This document shows, piece after piece, positions 48,989-58,926 of a stretch of 64,000 nucleotides of DNA. The DNA comes from Amycolatopsis endophytica (lineage in GTDB: Bacteria > Actinomycetota > Actinomycetes > Mycobacteriales > Pseudonocardiaceae): NCBI RefSeq assembly GCF_013410405.1, contig NZ_JACCFK010000001.1, positions 2,976,001-3,040,000 on the forward strand, given 5' to 3'. The notes under the pieces were generated by a model, which had not been told where the DNA came from, ran no database searches, and saw nothing but the letters and a program-made list of their open reading frames with translations. A program made the position numbers and the translations under genes. Each line of letters starts with the position of its first letter. Positions within the stretch are counted from its first letter, which is position 1.

Positions 48989-50124
48989 CGGATCCGTCCA
49001 CTGCGGATCTCCCTCCGGCCACCGGTGCGTGGCGGGAGGGAGATCCGCCCGGACGGCGGCAGTGGGTCACCGGCGGACGGCTGGAGCTGGACGCAGGCGG
49101 CACGCTGCCGGAGTACCGGATCGCGTACGAGACGTGGGGAAACCTCAACTCCGACGGCTCGAACGCGGTGCTGGTCGAGCACGCCCTCACCGGCGACAGC
49201 CACGCGGCCGGTGAGCCAGGGCCCGGCCATCCCACGTCCGGATGGTGGGACGGCCTGATCGGGCCGGGGCGCGCGCTGGACACCGATGAACTGTTCGTCG
49301 TGGTGCCCAACGTCCTCGGCGGCTGCCAGGGCTCGACCGGTCCGGCGTCGCCCGATCCGGACGGGCGGACGTGGGGCAGCCGGTTCCCGCGGATCACCAT
49401 CCGCGACCAGGTCCGCGCCGAAACCGTGGTCGCCGACCACCTCGGCATCGAGCGGTGGGCGGCGGTGCTCGGCGGGTCGATGGGCGGCATGCGGGCGCTG
49501 GAGTGGGCGGTCACGTTCCCGTCCAGGGTGGCGGGTTTGCTGGTGCTGGCCGCGCCCGCGGCGTCCTCGGCCGACCAGATCGCCTGGGCCGCCCCGCAAC
49601 TGCACGCGATCACCGCCGACGCCGGCTGGCGCGGTGGTGACTACCACGACCTTCCGGCCGGTGAGGGGCCGCACCGCGGGCTGGGCGTCGCGCGGCGGAT
49701 CGCGCATACGACCTACCGCAGCGGCCTCGAACTGGACCAGCGTTTCGGGCGGTCGCCGCAGGGCGCCGAGAACCCGTTGGCGGGCGGCCGGTACGCGATC
49801 GAGTCCTATCTGGACCACCACGCGGACAAGCTGGTGCGGCGTTTCGACGCGGCTTCGTACGTGCTGCTCACGCAGTCGATGAACACGCACGACGTCGGCC
49901 GGGACCGCGGCGGTGCCGCCTCGGCGCTGGCCGCCGTGACCGCCCGCGGCGTGATCGCCGGCGTCGACAGCGACCGCCTCTACCCGATGCGGCAGGCCCG
50001 CGAACTGGCGGCGGCGACCCCGGGCGCGGGGGAGGCGGCGGAGATCACCTCACCCTACGGGCACGACTCGTTCCTGATCGAGACGGCGCAGGTCGCGGCT
50101 CTGGTCAAGGCGTTGCTGCACTAG
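48985..50124 (+). CDS. metX: Homoserine O-acetyltransferase MetX
   Basis: Alpha/beta-hydrolase-fold acetyltransferase, 379 residues, producing O-acetylhomoserine from homoserine and acetyl-CoA for MetY. It has LPEYRIAYETWGNLNSDGSN, HALTGDSHAAG, the nucleophile elbow LGGSMGGMRALEW with Ser165, the acid in GVDSDRLYP, and the terminal His in YGHDSFLIE. The GTG start overlaps the metY stop (GTGA), so the two are co-translated. The gene end overlaps the convergent broken dehydrogenase by four bases. Confidence 0.93.
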   Translation: MTDPSTADLPPATGAWREGDPPGRRQWVTGGRLELDAGGTLPEYRIAYETWGNLNSDGSNAVLVEHALTGDSHAAGEPGPGHPTSGWWDGLIGPGRALDTDELFVVVPNVLGGCQGSTGPASPDPDGRTWGSRFPRITIRDQVRAETVVADHLGIERWAAVLGGSMGGMRALEWAVTFPSRVAGLLVLAAPAASSADQIAWAAPQLHAITADAGWRGGDYHDLPAGEGPHRGLGVARRIAHTTYRSGLELDQRFGRSPQGAENPLAGGRYAIESYLDHHADKLVRRFDAASYVLLTQSMNTHDVGRDRGGAASALAAVTARGVIAGVDSDRLYPMRQARELAAATPGAGEAAEITSPYGHDSFLIETAQVAALVKALLH

Positions 50125-50847
50125 GCGTACCGCCGCAGGCCCGAAGCGATGACGCGGTCGAGGAGCCGGTCGGGGAGGACGCGGGTGAGACGGGTGATGA
50201 GGCCCGCGTCGCGGCCGATGGTGAAGCGGGTGCGCGGGCGCCGCGTGGTGGCGGCTCCGGCGACGATGGCTCCGGCCTTGTCCGCGGCCACACCGTTGCG
50301 GGTGTGCGCCAGCGACTGGGCGACGACGGCTTCGACGAGCCCGCCGTACCGCTGCCGGTGTTCCGGGTTCATCCGCCCGGCGAGGTCGTTGGCGGTGGCG
50401 GCGCCGCGCTCGCCCATCTCGGACCGCACGGCGCCGGGTTCGACGACGACCACCTGCACCCCGTGCGGGGCGAGTTCGCGGCGGAGCGCGTCGCTGACCG
50501 CTTCGAGCGCGAACTTCGTGCCCCCGTAGGCCCCGTACGTGCCCATCGCGACCTTGCCGCCGACCGAGCTGATGTTGACGATCCTGCCGCGACTCGAATG
50601 GAGGAACGGCAGCAGCGCCTGCGTGACCGCGACATGCCCGAACAGGTTGACCTCGAACAGCCGCCGCCACTCGTCCAGGTGAAGGGCTTCGGCCGCCCTC
50701 GCCGACCGCGTCGGCGCCGAGAAGCGCCCACTCCGCGCCGTCGTGAACAACGCGGGTATCCCGGTCAACGCGCCGAGCCGTCGCGGCGCCCATGCCCGTG
50801 GACGCGCCGGAGACGACCATGATCTCCGATTCATATGACGTTGTCAT
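50121..50847 (-). pseudogene. Short-chain dehydrogenase/reductase, disrupted
   Basis: Remnant of an SDR oxidoreductase. The N-terminus from 50847 reads MVVSGASTGMGAATAR, the Rossmann glycine motif. The next ~35-45 residues that normally lead to the NNAG motif are missing, and the frame shifts before LHLDEWRRLFEVNLFGH. From there the protein is intact: RGRIVNISSVGGKVAM, the active-site Tyr and Lys in TYGAYGGTKFALEAV, and a normal C-terminus. The NNAG segment itself is unrecognisable. Its promoter region, shared with the divergent TetR gene, is intact. Confidence 0.78.
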
Positions 50848-50882
50848 ATGAACACCGTGCGTCACTCATGTGACGCTGTCAA
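50831..50882. promoter_or_regulatory. Two TetR-type operators between the SDR remnant and the TetR gene
   Basis: A perfect inverted repeat has arms TCATATGAC and GTCATATGA, spacer GTT, at 50831-50851. A related, imperfect copy (TCATGTGAC, spacer GCT, GTCAACTAG) lies at 50866-50886. Centres are 35 bp apart, about three helical turns. The location in a divergent promoter just before a TetR gene points to autoregulation and control of the SDR gene. Confidence 0.75.
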
Positions 50883-50895
50883 CTAGACTGGCGGC

Positions 50896-51474
50896 ATGGT
50901 GACGCGCGCTGAGACCGCCGCGGCGACCCGGAGCGCCCTGGTGCGTGCCGCGTCCGACCTGCTGGACGAGGGCGGGCGCGAGGCGGTGACGCTCCGCGCG
51001 GTCGGAGCCCGTGCCGGGGTCTCCCGCGGCGCCCCCTACGGGCACTTCGACCACAAGGCGCACCTGCTGACCGAACTGGCGATCAACGCCTGGAACTCCG
51101 TGGCGGACGAGGTGGAACAGCTGCGTGCCGACCCCGGTGCCGATCCGGGCACCCGGCTCGAACGGGCCCTGATGGTGCTCATCACACTCGGCAGGCGGCA
51201 CCCGCACCGGTACGCGCTGATGTTCAGCACCCCGGCCGACGATCCGGCGGCCACCGCGGCGGCGGCCCGTCTGGAGAACCAGTTCCTCACCATCGTCGCC
51301 GACCTGGTCGGCGACGCCGACGCGCGCCGCTACGGGGCGTTGCTGATGGCGAGCGCGCACGGGATCGCCGGACTGGAATTCAGCGGGCACCTGGACCGGG
51401 AGAAATGGACGGTCGGCGGTGAGGAGCTCGCGCACATGCTCGTCGAGGGCATCCGGCCCGGCGGCACTTCCTAG
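50896..51474 (+). CDS. TetR-family transcriptional regulator
   Basis: A 192-residue repressor with the N-terminal HTH (LVRAASDLLDEGGREAVTLRAVGARAGVSRGAPYGHFDHKAHLL) and a C-terminal ligand domain with the TetR_C_33-like pattern (ALMVLITLGRRHPHRYALMF). It most likely represses itself and the divergent SDR gene through the palindromes at 50831-50886; because the SDR is broken, its remaining target may be only itself or genes elsewhere. The ligand is unknown. Confidence 0.88.
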   Translation: MVTRAETAAATRSALVRAASDLLDEGGREAVTLRAVGARAGVSRGAPYGHFDHKAHLLTELAINAWNSVADEVEQLRADPGADPGTRLERALMVLITLGRRHPHRYALMFSTPADDPAATAAAARLENQFLTIVADLVGDADARRYGALLMASAHGIAGLEFSGHLDREKWTVGGEELAHMLVEGIRPGGTS

Positions 51475-51947
51475 GCCAGCGCCTCGGAGATCCACTCGGT
51501 GACCGGCAGATCGCGCTCCAGGCATTCGGTCGACAGCCGGATCGTCCAGCGCAGTGCCTGCAGGGTCAGGCTGTCCACCTCGTCCCGGTTGGCGCTCGCC
51601 AGCGCGATCTCCACCTGTTCCGCGGCGGCTTCGGTGTTGCCGTGCACCTCGGCCAGCAGCGTCCGGACCGCGGTGCGCACCGGTGGATCGGCCTGGTCGA
51701 TCGAGACCTCTTCGCCGGTCTCGTCGAACACCTGCACCTTCACCGGCGCGCTGCCCCCGTCACCGAGCGTGGTCACCAGCGTGCTGCACTCCTCGAACAG
51801 GAGCAGCATCAGTTCACGCGTCTCGTCGTGGCTCGACGGGGCCACTTCGTCGAGCGCGTCGTCGTCTCGGCCGAGCTGCATCGCCACGAGGGCGCGCTGC
51901 GCCCGCGAGATCAGCTCCTGCCGGTCCTGGGTCACGGGATCTATCAA
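51471..51947 (-). CDS. Conserved hypothetical protein
   Basis: A 158-residue, acidic, cytosolic protein with no signal peptide or membrane segment. Helical N-terminal part (RAQRALVAMQLGRDDDALDEV) suggests a TPR-like helix pair; the later part is also helical (TLLAEVHGNTEAAAEQVEIAL). I do not recognise the family. TTG 51947 gives the longest form; GTG 51935 is a plausible alternative and neither has a clear ribosome site. The end overlaps the convergent TetR stop. Confidence 0.65.
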   Translation of the reverse strand: MIDPVTQDRQELISRAQRALVAMQLGRDDDALDEVAPSSHDETRELMLLLFEECSTLVTTLGDGGSAPVKVQVFDETGEEVSIDQADPPVRTAVRTLLAEVHGNTEAAAEQVEIALASANRDEVDSLTLQALRWTIRLSTECLERDLPVTEWISEALA

Positions 51948-51996
51948 AGCGGGGGAAAGGCGTTCAAGGTAGTGGGAAAAACGAGTGACGTGATGA

Positions 51997-52587
51997 TCAC
52001 GCCGCGGACCGCAGCGCGCCCAGGGCCAGTCGCCGCAGCAGGACGGCCAGTTCGTCGTCGTCCAGATGGCGGTTGTACGGAGTCGAGTTGATCAGGCCGA
52101 ACACGGCGTGTGCCGCCGACCGTGCCTGGCGTTCCCCCACTTCGGGGACGGCGTCACGAATCACCTTCACCCATACCTCTACGTAACGACGCTGCAGAGC
52201 GCGCACCTGCCTGCGGTCGGCGTCGGTGAGGTTCGCCAGGTTGCGCTCCTGAACCGTGATCAGCGACGGGTGGGTCAGGGCGAAGTCGACGTGGAACTCG
52301 ACGAGCGCCGCCAGCGCCTGCTCGGGATCGCTGGTCTCCTCGACGCGGGCCGTGCCGCCGTCGAGGAGGTAGTGGCTGATCGAGTTCAGCATCTCCCCGA
52401 GCATGGCGTCCTTGCCGCGGAAGTGCCGGTAGAGCGCCGGACCGGAGATGCCGACCGCCGCCCCGATGTCGTCGATGCCGACGCCGTGGAACCCGTGCCG
52501 CGCGAACAGTTCGGCGGCCGCGGTCAGGATCTGCTCGCGGCGGGTGGTCTTCTCGCCGGAGACCAGCGGAGTGGGGCTCGTCGACAC
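51997..52587 (-). CDS. TetR-family regulator, probable controller of the acyl-CoA carboxylase/dehydrogenase operon
   Basis: A 196-residue regulator with a canonical TetR HTH (REQILTAAAELFARHGFHGVGIDDIGAAVGISGPALYRHFRGKD) and a C-terminal domain like the mycobacterial fatty-acid/branched-chain regulators. Next to accD1-accA1-fadE genes mycobacteria carry the TetR Rv2506 (BkaR), and the placement here, one gene away from the same operon, suggests an orthologue; that is inference. Its own promoter contains the inverted repeat GTTAGC-GAGC-GCTAAC at 52609-52624. Confidence 0.8.
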   Translation of the reverse strand: MSTSPTPLVSGEKTTRREQILTAAAELFARHGFHGVGIDDIGAAVGISGPALYRHFRGKDAMLGEMLNSISHYLLDGGTARVEETSDPEQALAALVEFHVDFALTHPSLITVQERNLANLTDADRRQVRALQRRYVEVWVKVIRDAVPEVGERQARSAAHAVFGLINSTPYNRHLDDDELAVLLRRLALGALRSAA

Positions 52588-52608
52588 CGGAACATCGTAT
52601 CGACTCAG

Positions 52609-52624
52609 GTTAGCGAGCGCTAAC
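52609..52624. promoter_or_regulatory. Inverted repeat operator at the TetR gene promoter
   Basis: GTTAGC and GCTAAC with a 4-base spacer lie 22 bp upstream of the minus-strand TetR start. The half-sites resemble the TTAGTCG/GTTAAC elements before accD1, consistent with autoregulation by the same protein. Confidence 0.6.
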
Positions 52625-52740
52625 GTCTGCCGTTCGTCACCTGTTGGTAGCCAAAGTGCCTCCTAAAAGGGGCTCCCTTGTGGGCATTGCACCTGGTAAT
52701 CGTTCAGTGAGTTGATTACTCACGAAGGGTGGTCCCCGCT

Positions 52741-53520
52741 GTGCTGAAAAGGCTTGCTGCCACCGTCGTCGCGGCCCTCGCCGCGATCGGCCTGACCTCC
52801 GGAGTGGCCGCGGCGGCCACCCTCGACTACGTCGCGCTCGGCGACTCCTACTCCTCCGGGGTGGGTGCCGGGAACTACCTCGACTCCTCCGCCTGCAAGC
52901 GCAGCTCGAACGCCTACCCGGCGCTCTACGCCGGGCAGACTTCGGCCTCGCTGGACTTCCAGGCATGTTCCGGCGCGAGGACCTCGGACGTGCTGAACAA
53001 CCAGGTCGCCGCGCTGTCGGACGAGACCGATCTGGTGACGATCAGCGTCGGTGGCAACGACGCCGGTTTCGCGGACGTGATGCAGGACTGCATCCTCGGC
53101 GGCGACTCGGGCTGCAAGACGGCGATCGACAACGCGACGGCGTTCGTCAACGGCACTCTGCCCGGCCTGCTGGAGAACACCTACAGCGAGATCCGTTCGC
53201 GCGCGCCCGAGGCGACGGTGATCGTCCTGGGATACCCGCACTTCTACCAGATCGGCGGCTCCTGCTCGGTCGGGTTGTCCGACACCTCGCGCGGTTACAT
53301 CAACGGTGGGGCGGACGCGCTGGACACGGTCACCCAGAAGGCGGCGTCCGCGGCCGGGTTCGCCTTCGCCGACGTGCGCCCGGCCTTCACCGGGCACGAG
53401 ATCTGCTCGGGTGACGCGTGGCTGCACAGCGTGACGTACCCGATCGACGAGTCCTACCACCCCACGGCGACCGGACAGGCGCAGGGCTACTACCCGTCGC
53501 TGGTGGCCGCGCTCGGCTGA
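52741..53520 (+). CDS. Secreted SGNH/GDSL esterase-lipase
   Basis: Extracellular hydrolase of about 259 residues with a signal peptide (VLKRLAATVVAALAAIGLTSGVAAAA region). Block I is YVALGDSYSSG with the nucleophilic Ser, block III is ISVGGNDAGF with Asn, and block V is SYHPTATGQAQG with the catalytic His preceded by Asp in PIDE. Several paired Cys indicate disulfides, as in Streptomyces SGNH lipases. GTG 52741 is chosen over GTG 52729 because the ribosome site CGAAGG would be too close to the latter. A role in extracellular ester or lipid hydrolysis is likely. Confidence 0.88.
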   Translation: MLKRLAATVVAALAAIGLTSGVAAAATLDYVALGDSYSSGVGAGNYLDSSACKRSSNAYPALYAGQTSASLDFQACSGARTSDVLNNQVAALSDETDLVTISVGGNDAGFADVMQDCILGGDSGCKTAIDNATAFVNGTLPGLLENTYSEIRSRAPEATVIVLGYPHFYQIGGSCSVGLSDTSRGYINGGADALDTVTQKAASAAGFAFADVRPAFTGHEICSGDAWLHSVTYPIDESYHPTATGQAQGYYPSLVAALG

Positions 53521-53537
53521 CTCGTGGTGCCGACCTC

Positions 53538-53619
53538 GTCCGGCGCTGGACAGTGCACGTTAGTCGTGGTTAACATCGAGCCTGACGTTAACGACGACTA
53601 ACCATGTCCGGCGCTGGAC
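53538..53619. promoter_or_regulatory. Layered operator in the accD1-accA1-fadE promoter
   Basis: Two near-perfect inverted arms, TTAGTCGTGGTTAAC (53560-53574) and GTTAACGACGACTAA (53587-53601), 14 of 15 pairs matching, surround a 12-base spacer. A 14-bp element GTCCGGCGCTGGAC, itself partly palindromic, flanks them on both sides (53538-53551 and 53606-53619). Position 11-90 bp upstream of accD1 fits repressor control. Confidence 0.72.
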
Positions 53620-53629
53620 GAGGAGGGTC

Positions 53630-55243
53630 ATGGACTACCCGGTGCTCGGCACCTCCGCGGACCCGCGAAGTGAGCAATACACACGAAACGCGACCAGTCA
53701 CGCGGAGCTGGCCGAGGATCTGCGCAAGCGTCTGGCGGTGGCCCGCACGGGCGGCTCGGAGAAGGCGCGTGCCCGGCATGTGGAACGCGGCAAGCTGCTG
53801 CCGCGCGACCGGGTGGACGCCCTGCTCGACCCCGGCTCGCCGTTCCTGGAGCTGTCGCCGCTGGCCGCCAACGGTCTCTACGACGACGAGGCTCCGGCCG
53901 CCGGGATCATCACCGGCATCGGCCGCGTGTCCGGCCGCGAGTGCGTGATCGTCGCCAACGACGCGACCGTCAAGGGCGGCACGTACTACCCTATGACTGT
54001 CAAGAAGCACCTGCGTGCGCAGGAAGTCGCGCTGCACAACAACCTTCCGTGCGTCTACCTGGTCGACTCCGGCGGCGCGTTCCTGCCGCGGCAGGACGAC
54101 GTGTTCCCGGACCGCGAGCACTTCGGCCGCATCTTCTACAACCAGGCGACCATGTCGGCCCGCGGCATCCCGCAGATCGCGGCCGTGCTCGGCTCCTGCA
54201 CCGCGGGCGGCGCCTACGTCCCGGCGATGAGCGACGAGGCCGTCATCGTCCGCAACCAGGGCACGATCTTCCTCGGCGGCCCACCGCTGGTGAAGGCCGC
54301 GACCGGTGAGGTCGTGACGGCCGAGGAGCTGGGTGGCGGCGACGTGCACGCCCGCCAGTCCGGCGTCACCGACCACCTCGCCAACGACGACGCCCACGCG
54401 CTCACCATCGTCCGCTCGATCGTCGCGACCCTCGGCCCGCGCAGCCCGCGCCCGTGGGAGGTCAAGCAGGTCGAGGCCCCCGCCGTCGACCCGCAGCAGC
54501 TCTACGGCGCGGTGCCCACCGACTCAAGGACCCCCTACGACGTCCGCGAGGTGATCGCGCGCATCGTCGACGGGAGCCGCTTCAACGAGTTCAAGAAGGA
54601 GTACGGCGCCACCCTCGTCACCGGTTTCGCCCACATCCACGGCCACCCGGTCGGAATCATCGCGAACAACGGCGTCCTGTTCGCCGAGTCGGCGATGAAG
54701 GGCGCGCACTTCATCGAGCTGTGCGACAAGCGCTCGATCCCGCTGGTGTTCCTGCAGAACATCAGCGGTTTCATGGTCGGACGCGACTACGAGGCCGGCG
54801 GTATCGCCAAGCACGGCGCCAAGATGGTCACCGCCGTCGCGTGCGCCCGCGTGCCGAAGCTGACCGTCATCATCGGCGGCTCGTTCGGCGCGGGCAACTA
54901 CTCGATGTGCGGGCGCGCGTACTCGCCCCGCTTCCTGTGGATGTGGCCCAACGCCCGCATTTCCGTGATGGGCGGCGAGCAGGCCGCGTCCGTGCTGGCG
55001 ACCGTGCGCCGCGACTCGATCGAGGGCCGCGGTGGCGAGTGGGCCGCCGAGGAGGAAGAGGAGTTCAAGGACCCCATCCGCCGCCAGTACGAGGAGCAGG
55101 GCAGCCCCTACTACTCGACCGCGCGGCTGTGGGACGACGGCGTGATCGACCCGGCGGACACCCGCATGGTGCTCGGGCTCGCGTTGTCGGTGGCGGCGAA
55201 CGCGCCGCTGGAACCGGTCGGCTACGGCGTTTTCCGGATGTGA
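53630..55243 (+). CDS. accD1: Acyl-CoA carboxylase beta (carboxyltransferase) subunit, methylcrotonyl-CoA type
   Basis: Carboxyltransferase subunit, 537 residues. It transfers carboxyl from biotin to an acyl-CoA, by resemblance to AccD1/MCCB probably 3-methylcrotonyl-CoA in leucine breakdown. Visible are the N-terminal half ending in the [12 protein letters not shown] oxyanion region, the C-terminal half with [18 protein letters not shown] and [32 protein letters not shown], which match the MCCB subfamily more than propionyl-CoA carboxylases. GAGGAGG precedes the ATG. First gene of a three-gene operon with spacings of five bases or overlaps. Confidence 0.92.
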   Translation: MDYPVLGTSADPRSEQYTRNATSHAELAEDLRKRLAVARTGGSEKARARHVERGKLLPRDRVDALLDPGSPFLELSPLAANGLYDDEAPAAGIITGIGRVSGRECVIVANDATVKGGTYYPMTVKKHLRAQEVALHNNLPCVYLVDSGGAFLPRQDDVFPDREHFGRIFYNQATMSARGIPQIAAVLGSCTAGGAYVPAMSDEAVIVRNQGTIFLGGPPLVKAATGEVVTAEELGGGDVHARQSGVTDHLANDDAHALTIVRSIVATLGPRSPRPWEVKQVEAPAVDPQQLYGAVPTDSRTPYDVREVIARIVDGSRFNEFKKEYGATLVTGFAHIHGHPVGIIANNGVLFAESAMKGAHFIELCDKRSIPLVFLQNISGFMVGRDYEAGGIAKHGAKMVTAVACARVPKLTVIIGGSFGAGNYSMCGRAYSPRFLWMWPNARISVMGGEQAASVLATVRRDSIEGRGGEWAAEEEEEFKDPIRRQYEEQGSPYYSTARLWDDGVIDPADTRMVLGLALSVAANAPLEPVGYGVFRM

Positions 55244-55248
55244 GGGGC

Positions 55249-57198
55249 ATGTTCGACACAGTCCTGGTCGCCAACCGCGGCGAGATCGCGGTCCGCGTCA
55301 TCGGCACACTCCGGCGGCTGGGCATCCGCTCGGTCGCGGTCTACAGCGACGCCGACGCGGACGCCCGGCACGTGCACGAGGCCGACACGGCGATCCGCAT
55401 CGGTCCCGCTGAGGCGGCGCGCAGCTATCTGTCCATTCCGGACATCGTCCGCGCCGCCGCCGACTCCGGCGCGCAGGCCGTTCACCCCGGCTATGGCTTC
55501 CTCGCCGAGAACGCCGAGTTCGCGGCGGCGTGCGAGAAGGCCGGGCTGGTGTTCATCGGTCCGCCGGTCGCGGCGATCGACGGGATGGGCGACAAGATCC
55601 GCGCCAAGGCGACGGTGTCGGCGGCAGGCGTGCCGGTCGTCCCCGGATTGTCCGATGTGGACGATTTCGCGGCCGCTGCCGACGAGGTCGGTTACCCGTT
55701 GCTGCTCAAGCCCTCCGCGGGTGGTGGCGGCAAGGGCATGCGCCTGGTGACCGAGCCGGGTGAGCTGGCGGCCGCGATCGAGTCCGCGCAGCGCGAGGCC
55801 CGCTCGTCCTTCGGCGACGACCGGCTGCTGCTGGAACGGTTCGTCACCACGCCCCGGCACATCGAGATCCAGGTGCTCGCCGACACCCACGGCACGGTGC
55901 TGCACCTCGGTGAGCGCGAGTGCAGCCTGCAGCGGCGGCACCAGAAGATCGTCGAGGAGGCGCCGTCGGTGCTGCTCGACGAGGCGACGCGCGCGCGGAT
56001 GGGGGCCGCCGCCGTCGAGGCCGCCCGCTCGGTCGGCTACGTCGGCGCGGGCACCGTCGAGTTCATCGTGTCGGCGCACCGGCCGGACGAGTTCTTCTTC
56101 ATGGAGATGAACACCCGGCTGCAGGTGGAGCACCCGGTGACCGAGATGGTGACCGGGCTCGACCTCGTCGAATGGCAGGTGCGGATCGCCGCGGGTGAGC
56201 CGATTTCCCTGGCACAGGAAGACATCCGGCTGAACGGGCACGCCGTCGAGGCCCGCGTCTACGCCGAGGACCCGTCCCGGGGGTTCGTGCCCACCGGCGG
56301 CACCGTGCTCGCGCTCGACGAGCCGGGTGGACAGGGCGTGCGGGTCGACTCCTCGCTGGCCGAGGGCCTGGCGGTGGGGTCGAACTACGACCCGATGCTG
56401 GCCAAGGTGATCGCGTGGGGCCCGGACCGCGCGTCGGCGCTGCACCGGCTGGACCGGGCACTGGCCGGCACGTCCGTACTGGGCGTGACGACCAACGTGA
56501 CCTTCCTGCGGGCGCTGCTCGACGATCCGGACGTGCGGTCCGGGAAGCTCGACACCGGGCTCGTCGAACGCCGTCTCGGCGATCTGACCGCGGTGGCCGT
56601 TCCGGACGAGTTCTTCGTCGCGGCCGCGATGGACCGGTTGCTGGGCCTGATGCCTGCCGACACCTCCGACCCGTGGGCGGTGCCGAGCGGGTGGCGGCTC
56701 GGCGGGCCGGGCGGCGTGACGTTCCGGTTGCGGGCCGGGGACACCGAAGCGCTCGTCACCGTCGAGGGTTCGCGGGTGAGTGTGGACGGCGCCGAACCGG
56801 TCCCGGTTTCCGCGCAGCGCAAGGGGAACCGGCTGGAAGTGCACTACGGCGGCGAGTTCCGCCGGTACCTGCGGGCGGACGCGCCGGACGACCGGGTGTG
56901 GCTCGGCCGGGACGGGCACGGCGTCGTGGTCGGCGAGCGTCCCAACCTGCTCGCCGCGCACGGCGAGGCGAGCGCGGCGGGCCCGGTGGTCAGCCCGATG
57001 CCCGGCACGGTGCTGGTGGTCAAGGTCGCGCAGGGCGACGTGGTGAGCGCGGGCGCGCCGCTGCTGGTCGTCGAGGCCATGAAGATGGAACACACGCTGA
57101 CCGCCCCGGTCGACGGCGTGGTCGAAGAACTCCGCGTCCAGGTGGGCCAGCAGGTGGCCCTCGACGAGACGCTCGCGGTGGTCAAGGAGCAGAAATGA
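55249..57198 (+). CDS. accA1: Acyl-CoA carboxylase alpha subunit (biotin carboxylase plus BCCP)
   Basis: A 649-residue subunit that carboxylates its own biotin with ATP and bicarbonate and presents it to AccD1. The biotin carboxylase domain (about 1-450) has [17 protein letters not shown]-grasp [11 protein letters not shown] and [18 protein letters not shown]-like linker domain follows. The C-terminal biotinyl domain has [17 protein letters not shown] with biotin on Lys612. The start is five bases after the accD1 stop, preceded by GAGGGG. It partners the upstream accD1 product. Confidence 0.94.
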   Translation: MFDTVLVANRGEIAVRVIGTLRRLGIRSVAVYSDADADARHVHEADTAIRIGPAEAARSYLSIPDIVRAAADSGAQAVHPGYGFLAENAEFAAACEKAGLVFIGPPVAAIDGMGDKIRAKATVSAAGVPVVPGLSDVDDFAAAADEVGYPLLLKPSAGGGGKGMRLVTEPGELAAAIESAQREARSSFGDDRLLLERFVTTPRHIEIQVLADTHGTVLHLGERECSLQRRHQKIVEEAPSVLLDEATRARMGAAAVEAARSVGYVGAGTVEFIVSAHRPDEFFFMEMNTRLQVEHPVTEMVTGLDLVEWQVRIAAGEPISLAQEDIRLNGHAVEARVYAEDPSRGFVPTGGTVLALDEPGGQGVRVDSSLAEGLAVGSNYDPMLAKVIAWGPDRASALHRLDRALAGTSVLGVTTNVTFLRALLDDPDVRSGKLDTGLVERRLGDLTAVAVPDEFFVAAAMDRLLGLMPADTSDPWAVPSGWRLGGPGGVTFRLRAGDTEALVTVEGSRVSVDGAEPVPVSAQRKGNRLEVHYGGEFRRYLRADAPDDRVWLGRDGHGVVVGERPNLLAAHGEASAAGPVVSPMPGTVLVVKVAQGDVVSAGAPLLVVEAMKMEHTLTAPVDGVVEELRVQVGQQVALDETLAVVKEQK

Positions 57199-58349
57199 TC
57201 GACTTCCGGCTCGGTGAAGAGTACGAAGCGCTGCGCAAGAGCGTCCACGACTTCGCGCAGAAGGAGGTCGCGCCCGTCATCGGGGGTTTCTACGAGCGCG
57301 AGGAGTTCCCGTACGAAATCGTGCGCGGGATGGCCTCGATGGGCCTGTTCGGGCTGCCGTTCGCCGAGGAGTACGGCGGGATGGGTGGCGACTATTTCGC
57401 GCTGTGCCTGGCGCTGGAGGAGCTGGCCAGGGTCGACTCGTCGGTCGCGATCACGCTCGAAGCCGGGGTGTCGCTGGGTGCGATGCCGCTGTACCGCTTC
57501 GGATCCGCCGAGCAGAAGGAACGCTGGCTGCCGCAACTGTGCTCGGGTGCGGCCCTGGGCGCGTTCGGCCTGACCGAGCCCGGCGGCGGTTCGGACGCGG
57601 GCGCGACCCGCACGACGGCGCGCGTCGACAACGACGAGTGGGTGATCAACGGCAGCAAGTCGTTCATCACCAACTCCGGCACCGACATGACGCAGCTGGT
57701 GACCGTGACCGCGGTGACCGGTGAGAAGCAGGGCGGCGGCAAGGAGATCTCGGCGATCATCGTGCCCGCCGGCACGCCCGGGTTCACGGTCGCGCCGAAG
57801 TACTCGAAGGTCGGCTGGAACGCCTCCGACACCCACGAGCTGTCGTTCGCGGACTGCCGCGTGCCCGCGGAGAACCTGCTCGGCGAGCGCGGCCGCGGGT
57901 ACGCCCAGTTCCTGTCCATCCTGGACGAGGGCCGGGTCGCGATCGCCGCGCTCAGCGTCGGGCTCGCGCAGGGGTGCGTCGACGAGTGCCTGCGGTACGT
58001 GGGGGAGCGGGAGGCGTTCGGGCACCGCATCGGCGAGTACCAGGCGATCCAGTTCAAGATCGCGGACATGGAGGTCCGCGCCCACACCGCCCGGTTGGCC
58101 TACTACGCGGCCGCGTCGAAGATGCTGCGCGGTGAGCCGTTCAAGAAGGAAGCCTCGATCGCGAAGCTGGTCTCGTCGAACGCGGCGATGGACAACGCCC
58201 GCGACGCGACGCAGATCTTCGGCGGCTACGGCTTCATGAACGAGTTCCCGGTCGGACGGTTCTACCGGGACGCGAAGATCCTGGAGGTTGGCGAGGGCAC
58301 CAGCGAGGTGCAGCGCATGCTCATCGCCCGTGAGCTGGGGCTTCGCTGA
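57195..58349 (+). CDS. Acyl-CoA dehydrogenase, isovaleryl/branched-chain type (FadE19-like)
   Basis: FAD-dependent dehydrogenase, 384 residues, introducing the alpha-beta double bond into a short branched acyl-CoA, likely isovaleryl-CoA, whose product feeds the carboxylase. Motifs: [18 protein letters not shown] and [11 protein letters not shown] in the middle domain, and [19 protein letters not shown] followed by [17 protein letters not shown] at the C-terminus. The ATG overlaps the accA1 stop (ATGA). The order accD1-accA1-fadE parallels the mycobacterial leucine-catabolism cluster, but no MaoC, CitE or branched-chain ketoacid dehydrogenase genes follow here. Confidence 0.91.
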   Translation: MIDFRLGEEYEALRKSVHDFAQKEVAPVIGGFYEREEFPYEIVRGMASMGLFGLPFAEEYGGMGGDYFALCLALEELARVDSSVAITLEAGVSLGAMPLYRFGSAEQKERWLPQLCSGAALGAFGLTEPGGGSDAGATRTTARVDNDEWVINGSKSFITNSGTDMTQLVTVTAVTGEKQGGGKEISAIIVPAGTPGFTVAPKYSKVGWNASDTHELSFADCRVPAENLLGERGRGYAQFLSILDEGRVAIAALSVGLAQGCVDECLRYVGEREAFGHRIGEYQAIQFKIADMEVRAHTARLAYYAAASKMLRGEPFKKEASIAKLVSSNAAMDNARDATQIFGGYGFMNEFPVGRFYRDAKILEVGEGTSEVQRMLIARELGLR

Positions 58350-58434
58350 ATCAGGTGAGCTGAGGCAACCTGCCGCGCCTTTCGCGCGTGTACCGCCCGG
58401 ACGAGCCGGGACGGCTCACGGTGCAGGGGGCGCG

Positions 58435-58926
58435 GTGGACGAGGACTTCGCGGAGTTCGTGCGGGTGGCATTACCCGGCCTGCTCCGGTACGGGCATCTC
58501 CTCACCGGCAACCCGCACGACGCCGCCGACCTGGTGCAGATCGTGCTGGAGAAGATCGGTGTGCGCTGGGGGACGCTGCGCGCCGCGGAGAGCCCGCTGC
58601 CGTACGTGAAGCGGGCCATGGCGAACACGCACGTCAGCCGGTGGCGCAGCAGGCGGCGGGAGAACCTCGTCGCCGACATCCCGGAACCGCCCCCGGTGGC
58701 GCCGGTCGACCGGCTCGAGCACGAGCCGCTGTGGCAGGCGCTCGCTGCTCTGCCGCCACGGCAGCGGGCGGTCGTGGTGCTGCGCTACTACGAGGGCTTG
58801 TCCGAGGCGGAGATCGCGGATGCGATGAAAATCAGCCCGGGGACGGTCAAGAGCCAGGCCAGCAAGGCGCTGGCGGGTCTGCGGGGCAAACTGGGGAGCC
58901 TGGCCTTGGCGGGGGACGCGTGGTGA
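58435..58926 (+). CDS. SigE-family (SACE-type) ECF RNA polymerase sigma factor
   Basis: A 163-residue sigma factor of the abundant actinobacterial SigE-like ECF group. Region 2 is FAEFVRVALPGLLRYGHLLTG with NPHDAADLVQIVLEKI. Region 4 is ALPPRQRAVVVLRYYEGLSE, then AEIADAMKISPGTVKSQASKALAGLR. GTG 58435 is preceded by AGGGGG; upstream in-frame sequence does not resemble a sigma N-terminus. The stop overlaps the start of a membrane protein gene (GTGA), suggesting that protein is its regulator. Confidence 0.87.
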   Translation: MDEDFAEFVRVALPGLLRYGHLLTGNPHDAADLVQIVLEKIGVRWGTLRAAESPLPYVKRAMANTHVSRWRSRRRENLVADIPEPPPVAPVDRLEHEPLWQALAALPPRQRAVVVLRYYEGLSEAEIADAMKISPGTVKSQASKALAGLRGKLGSLALAGDAW

